The notes: generated by a model not told the origin, from the sequence alone. A stretch of DNA of 46,890 nt from Candidatus Obscuribacterales bacterium (GCA_019752635.1 JAIELX010000074.1:1-46890), one strand, 5' to 3'. Numbered from the stretch's first letter, positions 19,601 through 28,626 are shown. Numbers and translations: made by a program.

Positions 19601-20490
19601 CCAGACATTTTCGCGGCGACAGACAACACAAAGAGAGCGTTCTGAAACTTGCCATTGCTGGACGGGAGCGACACACGGGACTTTGCGATGATCGCACGAA
19701 AACATACGTGGATGAACTGGTGCGTCTGTACGCAGAAGACGGTCAGTTCTCAGGCGTGGCCGGTATCTCCGGTCCACGATTTGAATTCGCCGAAGATCCG
19801 CTAGTACCGCCGTCACCAAAATCATCAAAGCGGTTTTCCGCCGCCCGCAATCCGGGAGCATTGGCTGCAATTCTAATCGGTTCCGATCCGGTTGCAACAC
19901 TGGCCGCATCACTGGATGAGCGCAAGTACCTATTAGGTATCGAGCACCAGGATACCGTCTCCAAAGCAATGCAGATAATTGATCTCTACGAGGAAACAGA
20001 CGATTCACCTGAGCTCTGGACTGACGTACCAGCAGTCAGCCACTTATTCTGTGCGTTGTCCCTTCAACTCTTAGCTCACCATTTCATGGCTAGCGGCGAC
20101 TATGCACGCGCAAGCGCCACATTCGATACTGTGCTGCGTATCCGAGAAGAAGTGATGGGACGCAGTCACCCCGATGCGGCAATGAGTCTTTGTGACCTGG
20201 CCGTCCTTGCCATCAGAATGAAGGAGTATCGCGATGCAGAACGCCTTTACACGAGGGCTTCGGAAATTTTTGAAAGTCGTCTGGGCGAATCCAACCTTCA
20301 CACCGCAGCAGCTTTTCACAACATGGCGGTTGTATTGCATAAACGCAAGCGAAAGACACAGGCCGAATCTCTTTACAAGAAAGTGCTTCAACTACTTGAG
20401 CGAAGCGGCAGCAACGAAGGATCGCGCAAGCTGGTCTGCTTGAAGAACCTGGAGAGTCTGGCCAACAGCGGTTCCGGACAAGGGGACTAA
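16606..20490 (+). CDS. Large cytoplasmic TPR protein with a long disordered linker
   Basis: 1294 residues with no signal peptide or membrane segment. Residues 1-145 form a TPR-like helical domain. Residues about 150-500 are almost entirely Pro, Ala, Ser, Thr and Gln, a disordered linker. From about 500 to the end there are many tetratricopeptide repeats, several of the kinesin-light-chain type (..A..L..LA.LY...G.Y.EAE.LY..AL.I). Such proteins are usually scaffolds for protein-protein contacts, and the partner is not evident. The downstream 173-residue gene begins two bases after the stop, so the two are translationally coupled and probably act together. The ATG is the first good start; AGAGGAAG lies rather far upstream. 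Confidence 0.88.
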   Translation: MAADIQLLIVQGDEALEASDLDAAERCYAAALATSVDPDANDHVLRALVKLAGRFIKLGVRNRPQSLYRHLETLPLLERTRVMEWLARHHRQKGDLAEAEKIYLEIFDIKASGLGFSHEETTAALQTAALILQMQGKSPEGLYLKALSGAKTPVPASTSPQPPPTAAVPTMAATDKPAAAQPAVQSPRPVSSPPPPPVQAAPGPAGAQQPSQQPTQAPQNRAALTSSEPPVAAKPPIPKPPPTVGPVPATGDMTIPRIELPPKAPNPVAQAPASQPVAPREPAAKISQPVQTAPAEQESKGESVRNTKRASTGGLDLIDAILAGGASNAPPTPPPPKLVPSMPATPIAPEGAANAAPASVPPNSAATTPAQTLSTSRQSQATQSTDSEPTGGKKSQASPASFAATDSQSTVRSEMPAATASSAAPSAPAPATTANPSGAAAAPSPVVSAEMNTKAPSTAASKSTDKVEAQHSAAAASTPTTAASPSVAPQPAQPTVPYPSTWHEVAVAWRACSEILSDRLAQNLKAKPLDKATKTVLEKLRSKVPAFTAAIEKTTAEKLLVNTRRSSVSDRIDWMIAEDLAELYKQWSSWKKRPYEIGLIYALILRVDFLGPCHEDTITTLHRLGYVYASDEHTFQNDEAAEALLRLSLLLHEITFGDEDRRTINNLMNLATIYSDNEAPSAAEPLFRRALDASMRSNALTQEELVELLRNFARCSEHRGDFALAAELYEKMRTIFEAISLDSSELFETIHNLVVCYDRSGNQEKAKQYHQRLLWETDWLEHPNAMAMREWCASRYEAAEQFERAEQMNKDIISSTQPGDTLARNALQALVRIYEHTGRHREAERLRNPWYDPDKNRPRPQQVTSPAEAILFAGQAVRGGNLSEALDYYKSALLAAETDNPLSLQIIEGLRELGAAHWRNTHLKVALEVYRMAAETAQRLLGSASTDTAACLHEAAVLEDHLEEQANKAGEYFKQAFEIRLRLLGPDNIDTAESAYEYARHFRGDRQHKESVLKLAIAGRERHTGLCDDRTKTYVDELVRLYAEDGQFSGVAGISGPRFEFAEDPLVPPSPKSSKRFSAARNPGALAAILIGSDPVATLAASLDERKYLLGIEHQDTVSKAMQIIDLYEETDDSPELWTDVPAVSHLFCALSLQLLAHHFMASGDYARASATFDTVLRIREEVMGRSHPDAAMSLCDLAVLAIRMKEYRDAERLYTRASEIFESRLGESNLHTAAAFHNMAVVLHKRKRKTQAESLYKKVLQLLERSGSNEGSRKLVCLKNLESLANSGSGQGD

Positions 20491-20492
20491 CC

Positions 20493-21014
20493 ATGCCGAG
20501 CACCACAAGATTTGTAGCTTTGAAAGCAACGGAATTCGAGAGCCGTTACCTTAGCTTGCCGCTGCCGGGCGCGGCGATTACCGAACAGAATGCGCACAGG
20601 CTGCTTTGTCGCGAGATGCTAGGCTCGTGCATGCAAAAATGCGGACTGTCCAACTGGATGTCTGCGAACAGATTCAATCTGGGCATCCGCTTCGACAACG
20701 GCAAAGGTGTCGATCCGGACATCGAAAGAATGAATGCCGGCTGCTACATGCTCGGATCACTTTTCCCCGGCAATGACGTGCAGTTACCGTGGTGGATAAC
20801 GGGATCACTGGGCTTTGCCGATTCCGCAATGCTAAGCAGTCCTGATGCATTGCGAATTGCAGTTGACCGCTTACACGAATTAAAGTTGCTGGAAGTGATA
20901 TTGGCTAATGTCAGCTTCGGCGAAGCAGCACCACACATTATATCCTTTTGCCGATTCCTGGAAGACAACGCCGATCGCAACGCATGGCTCCTGGCCGTCG
21001 ATTCGGAAGAGTAG
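20493..21014 (+). CDS. Hypothetical 173-residue protein coupled to the TPR gene
   Basis: It starts two bases after the stop of the large TPR gene, with AAGGGGAC overlapping that gene's end as ribosome binding site. This is a strong sign of coupling. The protein is soluble, has no signal peptide, contains several Cys residues (CREMLGSCMQKCG), and ends in a helical region. I do not recognise a family. The context suggests that it binds, or works with, the TPR protein. Confidence 0.75.
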   Translation: MPSTTRFVALKATEFESRYLSLPLPGAAITEQNAHRLLCREMLGSCMQKCGLSNWMSANRFNLGIRFDNGKGVDPDIERMNAGCYMLGSLFPGNDVQLPWWITGSLGFADSAMLSSPDALRIAVDRLHELKLLEVILANVSFGEAAPHIISFCRFLEDNADRNAWLLAVDSEE

Positions 21015-21047
21015 ACGATTCGTTCCGAAGAACCGCTCAGCGCGCGC

Positions 21048-21899
21048 TCAAACTCCGATCACCTGTTGAAGAGATTCCTGCAATTCGATCGCATCATTGA
21101 GACAGCGATCAATTGCGGCAAGACGGCGCGATGGCGAGACACGCTTGCAAAGCGATAGCCAACGCTGGTGGCGCGTCGCGTTCTCCTTAGCCTTCGGCTC
21201 TGCCGGCGCCATTTGCTGAACGGTGAGCAGGCGATACTTATGCAGCTCACTAATGGCGTTGATGCAAAGAATCCGAGCCTCAACAAAAGCTCCTTTCCTG
21301 CTGCAAATCAGAGCTAAGTCCACGCTCGCGACTGCGATTGAATCGAGAAAAAGCGCCCGATCGACTTCTCGCCCGGACTTAGATTTTCCAAAAACCAATT
21401 CACAGTGGTTGCTTAACTGTTCCGGCATTCTCAAGGCTTCACGCAACAAATTTTCTGCAACAGAAAAACTTTCTTGTTCACAATGGACATCCGCCATCAG
21501 AACAAGAAAACGGGCCCGGTCCGCCATTGTTGAGCGCAACCCGCTATCGAGCCATTTGGTGCACCTAAAGATGCTCAGCGCAATCGCAATGCGTCCGTCC
21601 AGCAAAAGTCGCTCGCAGCAAGAGTTAGCAATCAAAGTGATCACCAGAGTAAAAGCCGGCACACAAATCACCAGAAAGAGCAGGTACAGAATTGCATCAG
21701 CGCCACTGAGCGACGGCACAGCAAAGGGCATGATCTGCTGGCGTAAGGCAATGTACGGCATCAGGGCAGCCAGGTATGCAACTGACAGGAAGATCCAAAC
21801 CCGTTGCGAGCAACGCTCGGCTTGCTGCAGCGTGTCATGACTCGTCCAGCACCAGCAGCGTAGCGGTACAGCATCACTTTCGCCGATACAGTCGTTCAT
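21048..21899 (-). CDS. Membrane protein with a C-terminal TPR-like helical domain
   Basis: About 283 residues from the ATG at 21899. This start is preferred over a longer frame beginning at 21944 because CGGAG lies seven bases before it. Two hydrophobic segments (about residues 33-52 and 68-95 of this form) are followed by a cytoplasmic region of about 180 residues with TPR-like paired helices (ADRARFLVLMADVH, FSVAENLLREALRMP). No catalytic motif is seen. It converges with the 173-residue gene, 33 bases apart. A possible small gene overlaps its 5-prime end upstream. Confidence 0.7.
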   Translation of the reverse strand: MNDCIGESDAVPLRCWCWTSHDTLQQAERCSQRVWIFLSVAYLAALMPYIALRQQIMPFAVPSLSGADAILYLLFLVICVPAFTLVITLIANSCCERLLLDGRIAIALSIFRCTKWLDSGLRSTMADRARFLVLMADVHCEQESFSVAENLLREALRMPEQLSNHCELVFGKSKSGREVDRALFLDSIAVASVDLALICSRKGAFVEARILCINAISELHKYRLLTVQQMAPAEPKAKENATRHQRWLSLCKRVSPSRRLAAIDRCLNDAIELQESLQQVIGV

Positions 21900-22056
21900 T
21901 GCACAACTCCGAAACATCGATCCGTAAGTGCCCATTATCAACACGCAGGGTTACACGAACGTTACCGAATCGTGAAACCTCCAAAGAATCGACAAGCAAT
22001 CCCGTCCCCGAACGACACCAATAGCAGACGACGGGAACCAAAACATCAGAGGACAC
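21874..22056 (-). CDS. Possible small protein overlapping the membrane/TPR gene start
   Basis: This 60-residue frame starts at a GTG and ends 26 bases inside the next minus-strand gene, a typical operon overlap. The sequence has a CYWC pair near the N-terminus and a well-formed beta-rich stretch (SLEVSRFGNVRVTLRVDNG), which looks more like a real protein than a random frame. No good ribosome binding site is visible before the GTG. The alternative is that this is untranslated leader of the downstream gene. Confidence 0.35.
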   Translation of the reverse strand: MSSDVLVPVVCYWCRSGTGLLVDSLEVSRFGNVRVTLRVDNGHLRIDVSELCNERLYRRK

Positions 22057-22222
22057 CTGAAGCTCGCGTTGTCAACGGCGCGCGCACTGTAAAAGGTCAG
22101 CCCCGGGTAAAGTCCCGAAAAGCTTGCCCGATCTGCACATTCAGTTTCCATAACGACAACTCACGCAGCCGCGGCTGGTTTCTACTATGCTGTCGTGTTC
22201 GAACCAGCAAGAGGACGCGGAT

Positions 22223-23503
22223 TTGGCACCCACTACCTTCAATAAGCCTTCCATGGAGCGGCACCGCGTCGTCGTAACCGGCATTGGCGTTGTTTCTCCA
22301 GTAGGCATAGGCAATGAGAAGTTTTGGCAATCGCTGATCAACGGGAAGAGCGGAGTTTCCAGTATCGGAGACTCATTGGTCGACCCCAGGCTACTGGGCT
22401 ATTCGCATATCGCCGGTCAGGTGAGAGATTTTGATCCGCTTCAATTTATAGATCCGAAGCAAGCGAAGCGAATGGATCGATTTATTCAGTTCGGTGTTGC
22501 CGCAGCAAAATTGGCACGTGAAGATGCAAACCTGAAAGATGGCGACGTCGATCCCTACAGAATGGGTGTGGTTGTTGGCTCCGGCGCCGGCGGGTTTGAT
22601 ACGGTCGAAAAGAATTTCAACACGCTCTATGCGCGCGGACCGGGACGATGCTCACCGTTTATGGTGCCGATGATCAGCGCAAACATGGCCAGCGGCTGGG
22701 TATCAATTACGAACAACGCCAGGGGACCAAGTTCCTGCGCGGTAACTGCCTGCGCCACGTCCGCCTCTGCTATCGGTGAGGCCTATCGCATCCTTGAACG
22801 CGGGGACGCAGATGTGATGCTCGCCGGCGGTTCTGATGCCTGTATCACAAGTTTGGGTATGGCTGGCTTCGCAAGTGCGCGGGCGCTCTCAGCATGCAAC
22901 GATGCACCGGAAGCGGCCAGCAAACCTTTTGACTTGAGTCGTGATGGCTTCGTTATAGCGGAAGGCGCAACAGTGCTTGTGCTCGAATCGATGGAACATG
23001 CGAAAAAACGCGGTGCCACTATTTACGCCGAGCTCGTCGGATTTGGACAAACAAACGACGCGCACGACATCGTAATGCCCAGAGAAGATGGTGAGGGCGC
23101 CGCGGCAGCAATGCGGGCCGCATTGAAAGAAGCCAACTTAGCTCCGGAAAAAGTGGACTACATAAATGCCCACGGCACATCGACGAAGTTAGGCGATTTA
23201 GCAGAAACACGAGCCATCAAACAAGTCTTCGGCGCGTCAGCAAAACTAGTACCGGTTAGTTCAACAAAATCGATGACCGGACACATGTTGGGCGCCGCCG
23301 GTGCGACAGAATCCGCCGTCTGCTGTTTAGCAATTCGGGAGTCGAAGATTCCGCCAACGATCAACTTGTCGGAGCCGGATCCGGAATGCGATCTTGACTA
23401 CGTACCCAATACCGCACGTAATACCAAAGTAGAAGTAGCGCTCAGCAATAGCTTCGGATTTGGCGGGCACAATGTATCGTTGGTCTACGCTACCTGCGTG
23501 TAG
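22223..23503 (+). CDS. fabF: 3-oxoacyl-[acyl-carrier-protein] synthase II
   Basis: This condensing enzyme of fatty-acid elongation adds malonyl-ACP to acyl-ACP. The thiolase-fold family is clear: the start VVVTGIGVVSPVG, the nucleophile motif TACATS (Cys177 from the TTG start), NAHGTST (His317) and SMTGHMLGAAGATES (His354) give the Cys-His-His triad of KAS I/II. The C-terminal NSFGFGGHN motif is also present. I chose TTG at 22223 because AGAGGA lies seven bases upstream. ATG at 22253 would give the more usual N-terminus but has no ribosome site, and ATG at 22187 overlaps a possible -10 (TACTAT). Length is normal for the family. No other fab gene is adjacent. Confidence 0.93.
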   Translation: MAPTTFNKPSMERHRVVVTGIGVVSPVGIGNEKFWQSLINGKSGVSSIGDSLVDPRLLGYSHIAGQVRDFDPLQFIDPKQAKRMDRFIQFGVAAAKLAREDANLKDGDVDPYRMGVVVGSGAGGFDTVEKNFNTLYARGPGRCSPFMVPMISANMASGWVSITNNARGPSSCAVTACATSASAIGEAYRILERGDADVMLAGGSDACITSLGMAGFASARALSACNDAPEAASKPFDLSRDGFVIAEGATVLVLESMEHAKKRGATIYAELVGFGQTNDAHDIVMPREDGEGAAAAMRAALKEANLAPEKVDYINAHGTSTKLGDLAETRAIKQVFGASAKLVPVSSTKSMTGHMLGAAGATESAVCCLAIRESKIPPTINLSEPDPECDLDYVPNTARNTKVEVALSNSFGFGGHNVSLVYATCV

Positions 23504-23635
23504 CCTGGCCTCGGTAGCCTTCAAAATACAATTCCGAAAGTCGCGTTAGAAGCGGGTGGCGCGCGCGCACCCCGGGATCGATCGAGTACTATATACTGAA
23601 AAATCGCAGTGACAAAGTTGAGCGGATTCAAAGGC

Positions 23636-25186
23636 ATGAATTGGAAAAATATTCTCGGAGTGACGATCACAGCAAGCGTAGTGCTGTCAACACCTGCACA
23701 TTCAGCCCCGGCTGTCGACGAAAGAACCGGGCTCGAAGCCGCCATGAAATTTTTTGACAGCGATCCGGCTCAAGCAGAGAAACAGCTGCAAGCACAAAAA
23801 TCTGCATCAGCAAAAGTTTTTCGCGCCTATCTCTACTTCATCAAGAAGGTTCCTGCGCCAACTCCTGACGCAATAGACAACCTGATGAACCAGGCAATCG
23901 CCGAAGCGAAGTCGAAAGACTCACTTGGCGATCTCGATACTGAAAAGAAGTATCACTACAAAGATCTTGAGACACTGCTAACACATTTGCGATTCATCAC
24001 GGACGCTGATGGTGGTCCACAAATCCCCGCATCCATTTTCAGATATTATCCAATTGCTGCGTTTAAAGCATGGGCTCCAGCATGGGGATCCTCCAGAGAC
24101 GGATGGCTCAATGTACAGGCGCAGCCGGACTTAGACGTGATGAAAATTCCCGACGTCAAAGACTTTGTGGGCTTGCTGGATGAACTCTTTGGCAATCCCA
24201 ACGACGCGTGCTCCGGCTCCATTCGGTCCACGTACGGTCGAAAGCAAGTCCTCGCGCTGATGAAAGCATCACTTGGTCCAACAATGTTCCTGCCCGGTTC
24301 CAAAGCTGCAAGCGAAGGCATCGATCCGGAGCTCAATGACTTTATGGAAAACTGGTCCAATGAAGAATTATGGAACAAGATCAAATACAAGCAATACATG
24401 CTCTTCAAAGGAAAGGCGCAACAAGCGCTGGAAAAGTATTATGCCACTCGTCTTCAGCTGACCGAAGACAAAGCCTCTGAGTGCTCAAAGAACGCTATCG
24501 AAACAATTTCCGCTGCTTACTTAAGCGAATATTCGCATGGTACTATGCGGGAATCAAGAGCTCGCCCGGTCTACAAAGTCGCGACCAATCCAAAAGTGAC
24601 TGTGTCGGATCTCAACAAATCTCTAACAGAGAAACTCAGCCCGGAGGACCTTTGTGATGGCCTCCGTTACTGCATTCTCAACGACGCCGATGTCAGCGCT
24701 ATAAACTGGTTCATAAGCAAAGGCGCTTCGGTCGAGCGAGGAAGAGTAGAACAACCGCTCTTCACGGCGGTGCTTCGCCCCGAAGTCATAGATCTTCTTA
24801 TCAAAGCGGGCGCCAAACCAACAGTGGCAAACTCCGTCGGCAAAACAGCTCTGTTTCAGGCCGTGCAGTTCGACTCGCTGGAATCGGTCAAGAAGCTAAT
24901 CGGCAACGGGCTTAAGGTCTCACAGACAATGGTGGCGGTTGACTCCGACGCAGCAACGGAAGCGAATGCGTCCTGCCTCTACCACTACTCTGTCGGCAGC
25001 CGAACACCGTTGCACTATGCGGCAATGTTCGCTAGCGCGCCAATTATCCAGTATCTGGTCGACCAGGGCGCAAATGTTTCCGCCAAAGATTCTTCCGGCG
25101 AAACAGCGGAAGCCATGATCGCCAAGAATAAAAATCTGTCGCATGCAGAACGTGAGCGACTAAAAGCGGTGCTGCATCGCCCCTAG
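23636..25186 (+). CDS. Exported protein with C-terminal ankyrin repeats
   Basis: About 516 residues from the ATG at 23636. The N-terminus MNWKNILGVTITASVVLS with PAHSA is a signal peptide. The frame also opens at GTG 23609, which would put nine residues before it. Residues about 30-350 are a helical region I do not recognise. Residues about 365-515 contain about four ankyrin repeats, for example RTPLHYAAMFASAPIIQYL and VDQGANVSAKDSSGETA. Ankyrin repeats mediate protein binding, and exported ankyrin proteins occur in host- or prey-associated bacteria and in periplasmic inhibitor systems. A TATACT at 23592-23597 may be a -10 box. No gene nearby is an obvious partner. Confidence 0.82.
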   Translation: MNWKNILGVTITASVVLSTPAHSAPAVDERTGLEAAMKFFDSDPAQAEKQLQAQKSASAKVFRAYLYFIKKVPAPTPDAIDNLMNQAIAEAKSKDSLGDLDTEKKYHYKDLETLLTHLRFITDADGGPQIPASIFRYYPIAAFKAWAPAWGSSRDGWLNVQAQPDLDVMKIPDVKDFVGLLDELFGNPNDACSGSIRSTYGRKQVLALMKASLGPTMFLPGSKAASEGIDPELNDFMENWSNEELWNKIKYKQYMLFKGKAQQALEKYYATRLQLTEDKASECSKNAIETISAAYLSEYSHGTMRESRARPVYKVATNPKVTVSDLNKSLTEKLSPEDLCDGLRYCILNDADVSAINWFISKGASVERGRVEQPLFTAVLRPEVIDLLIKAGAKPTVANSVGKTALFQAVQFDSLESVKKLIGNGLKVSQTMVAVDSDAATEANASCLYHYSVGSRTPLHYAAMFASAPIIQYLVDQGANVSAKDSSGETAEAMIAKNKNLSHAERERLKAVLHRP

Positions 25187-25373
25187 CCAGCGCCATACCG
25201 CAGTTTCAATCGCTTCCGGCATTTACTCGATTCCGATGGCGCACTTACTGGAACGGCAGAGATGTAATATCCGACGACACCAGCACGATTTGCATTCCGT
25301 TCCAGACCGTTACCTCCCCGTTACGATGGGGGGTATTTAATGATTACAGCGCTTCACACACAATTTTTGAGGC

Positions 25374-27485
25374 ATGAAATCAATCGACTACGCCAACAAG
25401 CTAATCGCAAACCGATACGCTGTATCGCATCTGCTTGGACAGGGAGGAATGGGCGCTGTCTACGCAGCAGACGACCTGCTCCTTTCTCGGCGGGTCGCTA
25501 TCAAGTTCATGAACGGTCTTTCAGACCAATCGATTGCTCGGTTCAAACGAGAATACAAACTTCTGGCCAAAGTAAATGGCCCTAACATAGTCCAAATTTT
25601 CGAACGCGGTCAAACTGACGACGGAATTCCATTCATCGTAATGGAGTACGTCAACGGACGCACACTGGAGCAAGCATTATCGGATCCGTCCGACAGACTG
25701 GAAACTGAAGAGATCATCACCATTGCCGCACAGATCTGCACGGCATTGAGCAATCTCCACACACTGGGGTTGGTTCATCGCGATCTCAATCCATCCAACA
25801 TCATGCTAACAAACGACCAGAGAACGATCGAAGCCAAGCTGATGGACTTTGGCGCGGTGCATGAAACCAATATTGCTCTGACAGCCACAAATGAGCTACT
25901 CGGGTCCCCGGCCTACATGAGCCCGGAACACCTGACGCCCAAGCTTCTGGACGCGCGGTCCGACATCTTTTCACTGGGATGCGTTTTATACCGCTGTGTC
26001 GCAGGCACACCTCCTTTCGAAGCAGACTCCGCCCTTCAAACACTGATCAAAATGCGGACCGGCGCAAAAGCCGATCTGAACTCCGCTGTGCCCCCCTTCT
26101 TGAGAAATACTATTGACCGTTGTATAAGACCGATTCCGTCCGATCGATTTCAGTCAGCGGAGGATCTTCACAAGGCATTAACCGAACGAAAATGTGACCA
26201 ACCAGAATCCGCGCCCTTGACGCGTGCGAGATCGCGCAAGCCACTGCTGATGGCGTTGATCGGCGTTGCAATTATTGGCACAAGTGCTTTCATTTTCATG
26301 CGCCCCCCCGCTGGTGGCAACCCATCCTCGCAAGCGAAAGCAGAACTAGATGTGCTGGCAAACCAAAGCGACTGGACGAAATTCGACGAACTCGCATCGA
26401 AAACGATCACGCCGACCAATCAAAATGCTTTTTCTGAAACTTGGGAATCATTCGATAAGGTCGCGCATCATTATCACGAAACGGGAGACTACGAAAAAGC
26501 CATCAAATACAGTGACTTAGCTCTCAGAAATTGCAATAAAATCAGCCGCAAACCGTTCCTGGAACTAAGCGGAATCGACATAAGGTTTTGTAGCAACAAA
26601 TCCGATCTGCAATGGGATAAGAATGCCTATCTTTGGCTGTCAGTCAATGAAAACAAGGTCCAGAGCAGTCTACAATCGCTGCTGCGCCTCAAAGAACTAA
26701 GAGCAAGATTATCCCAACGGCTCAATTTGAATCCGCAGCTGGTTAAAAGCAACTTTGAAAATGTGCTCCAATACGCTGTCGAAAAAGATTGGGACGAGGG
26801 AACAACCTTACCTCTCCGTCAGGACTATGCCAGATTTCTCGTAAACCAAAGAGATCCAGCCAGGAAGAAAGTTATTGAGGACATAAAGACCACTACGCTG
26901 GATCAACTCAAGAACAATAGCTACGTAAGTTGGATGTTCGTCACCGCTACGCTGAATCTGGAATTCGAAGAGGCCAGCAATACCGAAGCAAATAAACTAA
27001 TCGCCGAGTTTGAGCCTTACGCTCCGAAAGACATCACGGATCGGTGTTCATTCTGGTGCGACATGTATCGCTTAAGTCTGAAAACCGATAAACCAAGGGT
27101 CAACTTCACAGATAACGCATACGCGCACATAGGCAATTTAGCGCCTGCGCAACAGTGCGATGTTTTGCTCCTGATGGCGCTCGCACATCCAGAACGAAGA
27201 ATGGAGTTCACGCAAATAGCTGATAAAACAGCGACCATTCATCAGATAGCACCGCACTGTCGCGCAGCCGTTCATACGAACCTTGCACAAGCTTACGCGC
27301 TGCGCAAAGACTATCAGACTGCTGTAAAGTATTTAGACCAAGCAATCCAAGAATACCTAGCAGACAAAGAGCCGCAAAAGAGAACGACATTATCGCCGAC
27401 CCGGGAGAACCATCTACGCGGACTTCAAGAAACAAGACAGCTGTGGTTCGAGAAGGCAAAGTCCGGTGCGAAGAGCCCCGGTTGA
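25374..27485 (+). CDS. Transmembrane Ser/Thr protein kinase with a C-terminal TPR-like region
   Basis: 703 residues. A Hanks-type kinase domain occupies residues 1-270: Gly loop GQGGMGAVY, Lys44 in VAIK, Glu60, catalytic loop HRDLNPSN (Asp137, Asn142), DFG at 158-160, and an activation segment ending SPAYMSPEH. The catalytic loop has Asn where K or R is usual (HRDLNPSN rather than HRDLKPSN). A basic juxtamembrane stretch precedes a single membrane span at about 286-306. The remaining 400 residues, predicted outside the membrane, are helical and TPR-like at both ends. It would phosphorylate Ser/Thr on cytoplasmic proteins in response to an outside signal. It is monocistronic and converges with the next gene. 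The ATG has only a poorly spaced GAGG. Confidence 0.9.
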   Translation: MKSIDYANKLIANRYAVSHLLGQGGMGAVYAADDLLLSRRVAIKFMNGLSDQSIARFKREYKLLAKVNGPNIVQIFERGQTDDGIPFIVMEYVNGRTLEQALSDPSDRLETEEIITIAAQICTALSNLHTLGLVHRDLNPSNIMLTNDQRTIEAKLMDFGAVHETNIALTATNELLGSPAYMSPEHLTPKLLDARSDIFSLGCVLYRCVAGTPPFEADSALQTLIKMRTGAKADLNSAVPPFLRNTIDRCIRPIPSDRFQSAEDLHKALTERKCDQPESAPLTRARSRKPLLMALIGVAIIGTSAFIFMRPPAGGNPSSQAKAELDVLANQSDWTKFDELASKTITPTNQNAFSETWESFDKVAHHYHETGDYEKAIKYSDLALRNCNKISRKPFLELSGIDIRFCSNKSDLQWDKNAYLWLSVNENKVQSSLQSLLRLKELRARLSQRLNLNPQLVKSNFENVLQYAVEKDWDEGTTLPLRQDYARFLVNQRDPARKKVIEDIKTTTLDQLKNNSYVSWMFVTATLNLEFEEASNTEANKLIAEFEPYAPKDITDRCSFWCDMYRLSLKTDKPRVNFTDNAYAHIGNLAPAQQCDVLLLMALAHPERRMEFTQIADKTATIHQIAPHCRAAVHTNLAQAYALRKDYQTAVKYLDQAIQEYLADKEPQKRTTLSPTRENHLRGLQETRQLWFEKAKSGAKSPG

Positions 27486-27520
27486 AGAAGCGGCTCTCGT
27501 CACGACGGAACAACACGGCA

Positions 27521-28585
27521 CTATTGAACGAAAGCGGCTTCTCTGTCTTTCACGAAGGTAGATTTGTAGTTCCAAACATACATGGACACTTGGTTCCCTA
27601 CATCGTTGAACATCTCTCGAGCCAATCTCTTGTCTCCTTTTGCGAGCGCCATCTTCGCGCACGCGCTTTTAGCGGAAATCGCGCCATCCGAAGTCTTTGA
27701 ATAGGTCTGAGCCATCACATCAAACCCTTTACGTACGCGCTCCATCGAAACGACAGAAAACTCATCATCGTCAGTCAGTTGCTGAATCGACCATACAATG
27801 CGAGCATAGAGCATATCGCCCGCCTTTCCACCAAGTTTGTCGGCGCTCATAGCAGAGAACGTTTCCCACTCTTTCTCCTGCCCATACCAGCGAGGCAAAA
27901 GCCAATATGCTTTTTGAAAGTAGAACGGCTGGTGAGTTGGATAGGCTTTTGTCGCTTCATCGAATAGGCTCTGGTAGCTCTCCTTGCTCCACCCCTGTCC
28001 CAGAGCAACGGTTTGCATGGTGTAATACCAACTGCGCGTCTTCTTCGTGCCGCCAGCAGCTGCACCGTCGAGCGTTTGCCGGGCTTGTGCCAAGCGCTGC
28101 TCGAATTTTTGCCAGGCATCCTTCGACACGTGCGAAGCGCCGTCCGAACCTCGCGCATCCCAGGCATACTTGACCATCAAATCAGCAAAGGCCACTGGCG
28201 CAATGGAAGATTTCGGTTCCGCCACCATCCATTCCCGCAACAAGGCGAGTTGACTTTCGCAATCACGCTCCCCACAAGCGGTCAGCGCCGCCATCAACAC
28301 CGACGCGTCGTTGTATCCTTTCAACGAATAGTTTTGATCTTGGTCCGCTCTCCGGGCCAAGATTTCTAACTGTTGCCAATCTTTAGCAGCCAATGCCGCT
28401 TTAACACTCCTGGTCAGAGCGGTATCATGAGCGCTTGCTCTGCTTCTCACCAGTTCGAGCTCCAGGCTTCCAAACTTCCCGTGGGGCACAACGGCATCGG
28501 CACGAGACGGAAGAGGCATCGACACCAGCGATACCGCAAGCAGAACGCCCGCAAAACAACTACGACTTAGCCAACTTGTGATCAT
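27521..28585 (-). CDS. Secreted helical-repeat (DUF4034-like) protein
   Basis: About 354 residues from the ATG at 28585, which has GAGG six to seven bases upstream and begins a signal peptide (MITSWLSRS, hydrophobic core, SRADA). The frame is open for 62 more residues upstream, but that part overlaps the preceding gene and reads as a shadow. The mature protein is built of paired helices, and its YFQKAYWLLPRWYGQE region resembles DUF4034-type helical-repeat proteins; this match is by memory and tentative. It follows the membrane-anchored TPR gene by 41 bases and is the last gene of the caspase-containing run. Confidence 0.8.
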   Translation of the reverse strand: MITSWLSRSCFAGVLLAVSLVSMPLPSRADAVVPHGKFGSLELELVRSRASAHDTALTRSVKAALAAKDWQQLEILARRADQDQNYSLKGYNDASVLMAALTACGERDCESQLALLREWMVAEPKSSIAPVAFADLMVKYAWDARGSDGASHVSKDAWQKFEQRLAQARQTLDGAAAGGTKKTRSWYYTMQTVALGQGWSKESYQSLFDEATKAYPTHQPFYFQKAYWLLPRWYGQEKEWETFSAMSADKLGGKAGDMLYARIVWSIQQLTDDDEFSVVSMERVRKGFDVMAQTYSKTSDGAISAKSACAKMALAKGDKRLAREMFNDVGNQVSMYVWNYKSTFVKDREAAFVQ

Positions 28586-28626
28586 GATTTGCCTCGCAAA
28601 AAAGTAATGCCAAAGGTTCGCACTGG

